DNA of 11,392 nt, taken from the NCBI GenBank assembly GCA_030830285.1, contig JAURNF010000195.1:1-11392 (forward strand), in the 5' to 3' direction. Of this stretch, positions 6,742 to 11,392 are shown piece after piece. Positions within the stretch are counted from its first letter, which is position 1. Each line of letters opens with the position of its first letter. Source of the stretch: Candidatus Kapaibacterium sp. (GTDB taxonomy: Bacteria > Bacteroidota > Ignavibacteria > Kapaibacteriales > Kapaibacteriaceae). Both the position numbers and the translations under genes were made by a program. The notes below the pieces were generated by a model, which searched no databases, was not told where the DNA came from, and saw only the letters and a list, made by a program, of their open reading frames with translations.

Positions 6742-7997
6742 TCAGATCGCAGTGCCTCCACAGGGTCGAGTCCCGACGCCTTCAATGCAGGCAGAAGTCC
6801 CGCCAGGAGTCCGACGACAATAGACACACCAACGGCGATGCCGAGCAGATCGAGTGGAATGATCGGACTTACCACTGATGCCCAGTCCATCTCGAAGACG
6901 GATACCGCAAGGAAGCGCGCTGATCCAACGAGAAGCTGTGCAATAGGGAATGCGATCACAGCGCCCGTGAGACACAATAACGCTGATTCGATCAGGAACT
7001 GCAATAAGATCGACGACCGTCTGGCACCAATAGCTTTACGTACACCGATCTCCTTGGTACGCTCGGTAACCGATACGTACATGATGTTCATGATGCCAAT
7101 CGATCCAACGATGAATGCAAGGAGGGTGAGCCCCATACCAACAACCCAGATACCCACGCGGATGTTCTTGGCTTGTTGATCAAACGCCTTCATCTCATTG
7201 ATCGAGAAATCACTTTCGTCTCCGGGTGGAGTATTGCGAATCGAACGCATGTGACCCGTTGCTTCGTCGCGGACAATGTCGAGTAGACGTTCGCTGCCGG
7301 CTTTAATGCCAACCGAGAAACTCCGTCCAACAAATCCATATGCACCACGAAATGCATGGAGCGGGATAAACACTTCGTTATCAACGAAGTCCATAAACAG
7401 AAACCCTCGCTTCTCGATCACACCAACGATGCGATAGGGAATGCCTGCAATCTTGATCGATTGTCCGATCGCCGACTGTGATGGGAAGAGATTCTTGTTG
7501 ATGTTATATCCGATCACGACGACGTTGTCGGCACTGCGTTCTTCGATGTCGTTGAAGAAACGTCCTGCGAGGGTCGTTCCGGCAGATGTGTTTCCGTATG
7601 CTGCAGTGGTTCCTGTAACTGAGCACCGTAGGCTTGTGTTCCCAAGAGAAACCGAGCCGCCCCATTTGCGAATCAGCGGTATGATCTCTTCGGCAGATTC
7701 CATGCGTTGCTGAAGCACAAGTGCCTGATCGAGCGAGATGTCCTTTCGAGCTTCCATCTTGCGCCAGTTACCGCCCCCTGCCCAATTCCACTTGTCGATG
7801 TACATCATGTCTTTGCCGATGATGGAGATCGTCTGCTCCCACACGGCATCGAGTCCGTTGATCGTCCACCCCATAAGCACAACGAGCACCACGCCCACGA
7901 CCACACCTGCGGTTGTCAGGATTGATCGTAGGAGATTCACCCGCAGCGACGAAGTCGCGATGCGGAATGATTCTTGGAGCTCAGGCCACCGGAGCAT
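6738..7997 (-). CDS. MacB/FtsX-type ABC transporter permease (first of pair)
   Basis: This 419-residue permease has the same layout as its downstream paralogue. A first membrane helix (about 22-44, within NLLRSILTTAGVVVGVVLVV) is followed by a periplasmic MacB_PCD-like domain (about 45-280), then helices near 283-308, 336-358 and 384-406. GIMNIMYVSVTERTKEIGVR (301-320) with KAIGARR following, and the C-terminal GLDPVEALRSE, are diagnostic of the MacB/LolC/FtsX class. These are mechanotransmission exporters that drive an adaptor and outer-membrane channel rather than forming a classic substrate tunnel. The start codon lies inside the 3' end of the ATPase gene (17-nt overlap), with a GAGG about 9 nt upstream, so translation is coupled. 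The substrate cannot be inferred. Confidence 0.93.
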   Translation of the reverse strand: MLRWPELQESFRIATSSLRVNLLRSILTTAGVVVGVVLVVLMGWTINGLDAVWEQTISIIGKDMMYIDKWNWAGGGNWRKMEARKDISLDQALVLQQRMESAEEIIPLIRKWGGSVSLGNTSLRCSVTGTTAAYGNTSAGTTLAGRFFNDIEERSADNVVVIGYNINKNLFPSQSAIGQSIKIAGIPYRIVGVIEKRGFLFMDFVDNEVFIPLHAFRGAYGFVGRSFSVGIKAGSERLLDIVRDEATGHMRSIRNTPPGDESDFSINEMKAFDQQAKNIRVGIWVVGMGLTLLAFIVGSIGIMNIMYVSVTERTKEIGVRKAIGARRSSILLQFLIESALLCLTGAVIAFPIAQLLVGSARFLAVSVFEMDWASVVSPIIPLDLLGIAVGVSIVVGLLAGLLPALKASGLDPVEALRSE

Positions 7998-8685
7998 GTG
8001 GATTTACCTCATCGGATTCAATACGTCCATCGCGAAGTCGGATGATGCGTCGAGCATGACGTGCAATGTCTTCCTCGTGCGTAACGAGGATTACGGTGTT
8101 GCCGCCGCGCCAGAGTTCACCGAACAATCGCATAATGTCTTGTCCAGTCTTCGAATCAAGATTTCCCGTTGGCTCGTCGGCGAGAATGATGCTCGGTGAC
8201 GTGACCAATGCACGTGCAATCGCGACGCGCTGCCGCTGTCCACCCGAGAGCTCGTTGGGTTTGTGATCCATTCGGTCGGATAGCCCCACACGTTCGAGTG
8301 CTTGCGTAGCGCGCTGGAGTCGCTCGGCACGAGGCATACCTGAATACACGAGGGGAAGCTCCACATTCTGCAGTGCTGTTGCGCGCGGCAGGAGGTTGAA
8401 CGTTTGAAACACGAATCCGATCTCGCGATTACGAATCTCAGCGAGATCATCATCATCCATGTCACTCACGTTTTCCCCGGTGAAGAGGTAGGTGCCCGAC
8501 GTTGGTGTGTCGAGACACCCAAGCATGTTCATGAGTGTCGACTTGCCGGAGCCAGATGGACCCATGAGAGCAACATATTCGTTGCGCGCAATGGTAAGCG
8601 TCACGCCCTGCAGCGCAAACACTTCCTCGTCACCCATTTCATACCGCTTGACGAGGTTGGCTATCTCGATGATGGGCTGACTCAT
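7981..8685 (-). CDS. ABC transporter ATPase, MacB/LolD type
   Basis: This 234-residue stand-alone nucleotide-binding protein energises the two permeases encoded after it. All ATPase motifs are intact: Walker A GPSGSGKST (42-50), Q-loop Gln94 in FVFQTFNLLP, signature LSGGQRQRVAIARAL (146-160), Walker B IILADE with catalytic Glu171, D-loop region GNLDSKT, and H-loop His203 in LVTHE. FVFQTFNLLPRATALQNVELPL is characteristic of the MacB/LolD/FtsE-like subgroup. In E. coli MacB this domain is fused to the permease; here it is separate. An acidic stretch (SDMDDDDLAE, 74-83) is typical of the region before the Q-loop. The start overlaps the stop of the adaptor gene as ATGA (8682-8685). Confidence 0.96.
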   Translation of the reverse strand: MSQPIIEIANLVKRYEMGDEEVFALQGVTLTIARNEYVALMGPSGSGKSTLMNMLGCLDTPTSGTYLFTGENVSDMDDDDLAEIRNREIGFVFQTFNLLPRATALQNVELPLVYSGMPRAERLQRATQALERVGLSDRMDHKPNELSGGQRQRVAIARALVTSPSIILADEPTGNLDSKTGQDIMRLFGELWRGGNTVILVTHEEDIARHARRIIRLRDGRIESDEVNPHAPVA

Positions 8686-9974
8686 TGTTGTTGCCGCAGT
8701 TGACGGAAGCGTTCTTTGCGTGCTGCGGGTTCTTCCACACGCACTGGAGCACCATTGGAAAGAAGCTTGCTGATTGCCTGATACGGACTCGCCACAATTT
8801 TCTCGCCAGCCTTGAGTCCGCTGAGAATTTCGATGTATCCATCATCGCTGATTCCTGTGCGTACTGATCGCGATGATACCGTTGCACCGTTGTACACCCA
8901 CACAATGCTCTCCGGACGCTTCACGCCTGCGGGCGCTGCTTTCTTCTGCTCGACACGCTGATCTTCTTCTGTCTTGGTTGCATCGACATCTTGACGCACG
9001 GTAACTGACTGAATCGGTACGCTCAAGACATCCGTCTTTGTCTCTGTTTCGATGTCGACGTTACATGACATGCCTGGACGCATCCGTGTATCGCGATCGA
9101 TCAAACGGATGCGCACTTGGAAGTTCACAACCTCTTCTTGTGTGCCGGCGGCACTTACCGTTGCGCTGTGCGAGATCTCGTACACCACACCACGCAGAGT
9201 TGTATTTGGCAGTCCATCAACACGAACGCGTGCTGTATCACCAACGCTGATGAGTGCGACATCGTTCTCATCGACATCCACCCATGCATTCATGGTGTCG
9301 AGGTTCGCAATGCGCATCATCTCTGTACCCTGCATCTGCGCAACACCCACAACCTTTTCGCCAACCTCAACGCCCAGGTAGGTTACGGTGCCACTCATTG
9401 GAGCGTAGATCATTGTACGGCTAGCAGATGCCTGCGTTTGCTGCAATGCACCTTGCGAACGCTCATACTCCGAGCGAGACTGTGCATAGCGACCTGCGGC
9501 AGATTCGTATGTCGCCTTGATGCGATCAAACTCTTCCTTGGTTGCGAATTCCTTCTTGTAGAGCTCTGTCACACGCTTGAGATCTGCCTCGGAACGATCG
9601 AGTTCTGCCTTTGCGATCGTGATGGCCATTCGCGCTGCATCGGTTGCAGCACGCGTCTGCGCGAGCTGCGATTCAAGAATATCTGGTCGGATACGGACGA
9701 GCAGCTGTCCTTCCTTCACCATATCGCCATCCTTGGCGCCAAGGTAGATGATTTCGCCGCTTGCCTCTGACGAGATCTTCACCATGTGTTCTGGTTGCAG
9801 CTTGCCAATAGCACTCACTGTCTGCGTGATTGTTCGAGTTGCAGCAGGTTCAACGCTGACAAGGATCGGACCCTCATTGCCAGACCGAACAAGAACGACG
9901 GTTGTGCCTGCAATGAGTACTGCAAGAACAACAAGGCCGATGATGAGTCCCTTGCGGGAACGCTTCTTTGCCAT
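8682..9974 (-). CDS. Periplasmic adaptor (membrane fusion protein), MacA/HlyD type
   Basis: This 430-residue adaptor bridges the inner-membrane permeases to the outer-membrane channel. A basic start (MAKKRSRKG) and a single membrane anchor (about 9-29) place the rest in the periplasm. VSAIGKLQPEHMVKISSEASGEI (53-75) is the first beta-barrel/lipoyl half, followed by a coiled-coil hairpin (about 100-185). The second lipoyl half is MIYAPMSGTVTYLGVEVGEKV (188-208), a common adaptor signature. The beta-barrel domain includes RMRPGMSCNVDIET (297-310), then a membrane-proximal domain ending GLKAGEKIV. A charged insert (about 328-352: DATKTEEDQRVEQKKAAP) interrupts the last barrel strands and looks flexible. 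It starts 2 nt after the channel gene ends, with GGAG about 10 nt upstream of ATG. MacA is the closest characterised type; RND-linked adaptors are excluded by the neighbours. Confidence 0.94.
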   Translation of the reverse strand: MAKKRSRKGLIIGLVVLAVLIAGTTVVLVRSGNEGPILVSVEPAATRTITQTVSAIGKLQPEHMVKISSEASGEIIYLGAKDGDMVKEGQLLVRIRPDILESQLAQTRAATDAARMAITIAKAELDRSEADLKRVTELYKKEFATKEEFDRIKATYESAAGRYAQSRSEYERSQGALQQTQASASRTMIYAPMSGTVTYLGVEVGEKVVGVAQMQGTEMMRIANLDTMNAWVDVDENDVALISVGDTARVRVDGLPNTTLRGVVYEISHSATVSAAGTQEEVVNFQVRIRLIDRDTRMRPGMSCNVDIETETKTDVLSVPIQSVTVRQDVDATKTEEDQRVEQKKAAPAGVKRPESIVWVYNGATVSSRSVRTGISDDGYIEILSGLKAGEKIVASPYQAISKLLSNGAPVRVEEPAARKERFRQLRQQQ

Positions 9975-9976
9975 GC

Positions 9977-11323
9977 TTACTGATCTCCGTAGGTGCCGAT
10001 TGTAAATTCAACGAACGTCGCCGCATCATGGTATGCATAGATCGCTGTGACGCGATTGACGCGGGCGGTAATGAGCTGATTGTTTGCCGTCTGAACATCG
10101 AGAAGTGTTGCCGAACCAACGTTGAAGCGTTCCTGAACGGCATTGAAGTTCGTCAGTGCTGCCTTCAGCGCACGCTCGGTGATCTCGAGTCCTTTTTCTG
10201 CTGCTCCGAGCTGCAGATACGCACTGCGAATATTCGTGCGAACGTCATTCTGTAGACGTGAGAGCGCCATCTGCTGTCGCGTAAGCGAGAGATTCGCATT
10301 CTCGATGTTTGCATTTGTTGCGAACTGGTCGAACACCGGGATGCGAATGTTCAGTCCAACGTACACCTGACCCTGACGATCGAAGTCGGCAATGGTGAAG
10401 TTGCGCCATGTATATCCACCCACGGCGGTAAGTGTTGGCCAGTACCCTGATTCAGCAGTCGTGATGCCTGAGGTTGCTGCTTCAACGCGCATTTGGGACG
10501 ACGAGATATCGGGACGCGTTGCAAACGCGCGCTGAATTGCCACCGGCTCAGGACCAACGCGCGAGCGAAACGTTTCGACTGTTGTTGTAGTGACATCGCC
10601 CGCGATGGATGAAGGATCAATGTCGATGTTCTGACTTGGATTGACACTCATTGATGAGAGCAATGTTGCCTTTGCAACGTCGAGATCATTCTGTGCAGTA
10701 ACCACTGACACTTCTTGATTGGCCAGTTCGGTCTCCTGCGACATCAGCTGCTGAATCGTCGCACGGCCGTTCTCCTTCAGCGCGGCAATGCGGTCGTAGG
10801 TGGCCTTGCTCAGTGCGAGATTCTCCTCGCGTGCTGACAAGATCTGTTGCTTACGGAGGACGTCGATGTAGTTGCGGGTTACGTTGAATGCGATTGACAA
10901 GCGATTGCCTCGGATGTCCTCAGCAGCGGCTTCAACAGAATTGCGCGCTGCATCATACTGTGCCTCGCGCCGAAATCCGTTGAACAACGTCAGATTCATC
11001 TGTCCGTTGAGACCGTACGTGTTGGGAAGGGGCTGACCCACAATCGGCACACCGTTGACAATCGAAAACTGCTCGCGGAGGTTGGTGAGCTGACGTGAGT
11101 AGTTCGCCGATACGTCTGCCGACGGCAGGTAGGCACCAAACGCTTGTGTGAGTTCTGCTCCTGCAGCACGCGATGACGCGTAGGTTTCTTTGAGGTCGAA
11201 GCTGTTGTCGATACCAATGCGAATGCACTCGTTCAACGTGAGCCGTTGTGCACCGCGTACCTGAGCAGTGCCAACATGCACTGCGCTTAGGAGCAGAAGA
11301 ACCAACGCCAGATGACGTAGCAT
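9977..11323 (-). CDS. TolC-family outer-membrane efflux channel
   Basis: This 448-residue outer-membrane protein (from the chosen start) is the exit duct of the exporter. It has a signal peptide, MLRHLALVLLLLSAVHVGTA, likely cut before the following Gln. The mature protein begins with RLTLNECIRIGIDNSFDL, the start of the first outer-membrane-efflux repeat. LRKQQILSAREENLALSKATYDRI and similar stretches form long alpha-helical barrel segments. The second repeat has VGLNIRIPVFDQFATNANIENANLSL and the closing NFNAVQERFNVGSATLLDVQTANNQL, the family's conserved Gly-x-x-x-Leu-Leu-Asp-Val-Gln segment. The frame is open up to ATG at 11383, but that start would put a second hydrophobic stretch before the signal peptide. 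ATG at 11323 or 11329 is better. No convincing Shine-Dalgarno or promoter is seen in 11330-11392, so the operon promoter is probably near or beyond the right edge. Confidence 0.92.
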   Translation of the reverse strand: MLRHLALVLLLLSAVHVGTAQVRGAQRLTLNECIRIGIDNSFDLKETYASSRAAGAELTQAFGAYLPSADVSANYSRQLTNLREQFSIVNGVPIVGQPLPNTYGLNGQMNLTLFNGFRREAQYDAARNSVEAAAEDIRGNRLSIAFNVTRNYIDVLRKQQILSAREENLALSKATYDRIAALKENGRATIQQLMSQETELANQEVSVVTAQNDLDVAKATLLSSMSVNPSQNIDIDPSSIAGDVTTTTVETFRSRVGPEPVAIQRAFATRPDISSSQMRVEAATSGITTAESGYWPTLTAVGGYTWRNFTIADFDRQGQVYVGLNIRIPVFDQFATNANIENANLSLTRQQMALSRLQNDVRTNIRSAYLQLGAAEKGLEITERALKAALTNFNAVQERFNVGSATLLDVQTANNQLITARVNRVTAIYAYHDAATFVEFTIGTYGDQ

Positions 11324-11392
11324 TGTCATAACCAGGAACACACAGATGAGTGAGAGAGAACAATCCACCGCGCGAAGCGGCATTCTACGTGC

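Noticed and set aside
9117..9770. 217-codon open frame on the plus strand inside the adaptor gene
   Set aside because: It is the antisense shadow of the adaptor coding frame, Cys/His/Arg-rich and without any recognised domain.
11324..11383. Longer start for the TolC-family protein at 11383
   Set aside because: It would place a second hydrophobic stretch containing Cys before a complete signal peptide; starts at 11329 or 11323 give a normal secretory N terminus.
1..11392. CRISPR arrays, tRNA or rRNA genes, insertion sequences, phage or toxin-antitoxin genes
   Set aside because: No regularly spaced direct repeats, no cloverleaf or rRNA-like sequence and no transposase or integrase motifs were found on either strand; coding is continuous and housekeeping in nature.

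Overview
The window is about 11.4 kb of moderately GC-rich, densely coded bacterial chromosome. It comes from a diderm, shown by a TolC-type outer-membrane channel and a periplasmic adaptor. The phylum cannot be fixed from sequence alone. A TAnnTTTG-like box ahead of feoA and the separate ATPase plus paired MacB-type permeases would fit the Bacteroidota/Chlorobiota (FCB) group, but this is an inference. Nothing resembles a phage, insertion sequence, CRISPR array, tRNA or rRNA.

Left part (1-1920). The 3' end of a peptide-type ABC solute-binding protein gene runs in from the left edge. Its stop codon abuts the stop codon of a convergent gene for a Y-family (translesion) DNA polymerase. A 64-nt AT-richer divergent spacer follows. 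It holds a candidate promoter and a perfect 6-5-6 inverted repeat immediately before feoA.

Middle part (1921-4081). feoA and feoB overlap at TAATG and form a ferrous-iron uptake operon. A 22-codon open frame with a perfect AGGAGG overlaps the feoB stop region; it may be a small gene, a relic or chance. A short convergent spacer then separates feoB from mgtE.

Right part (4082-11329, all minus strand). Six tightly packed genes look like one operon. In transcription order they are a TolC-family outer-membrane channel, a MacA/HlyD-type adaptor, a MacB/LolD-type ATPase, two paralogous MacB-type permeases and an MgtE magnesium channel. Junctions are a 2-nt gap, ATGA, a 17-nt overlap, ATGA and a 35-nt gap. 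The first five together make a complete tripartite ABC exporter of MacAB-TolC type, with the two permeases probably forming a heterodimer. mgtE is probably read through from the exporter operon.

No clearly undescribed system is visible. The items most worth a second look are the palindrome at the feoAB promoter, the altered G4 motif and CAACAG repeat in FeoB, the small ORF after feoB, the shared periplasmic motif of the two permeases, and the linkage of mgtE to the exporter.
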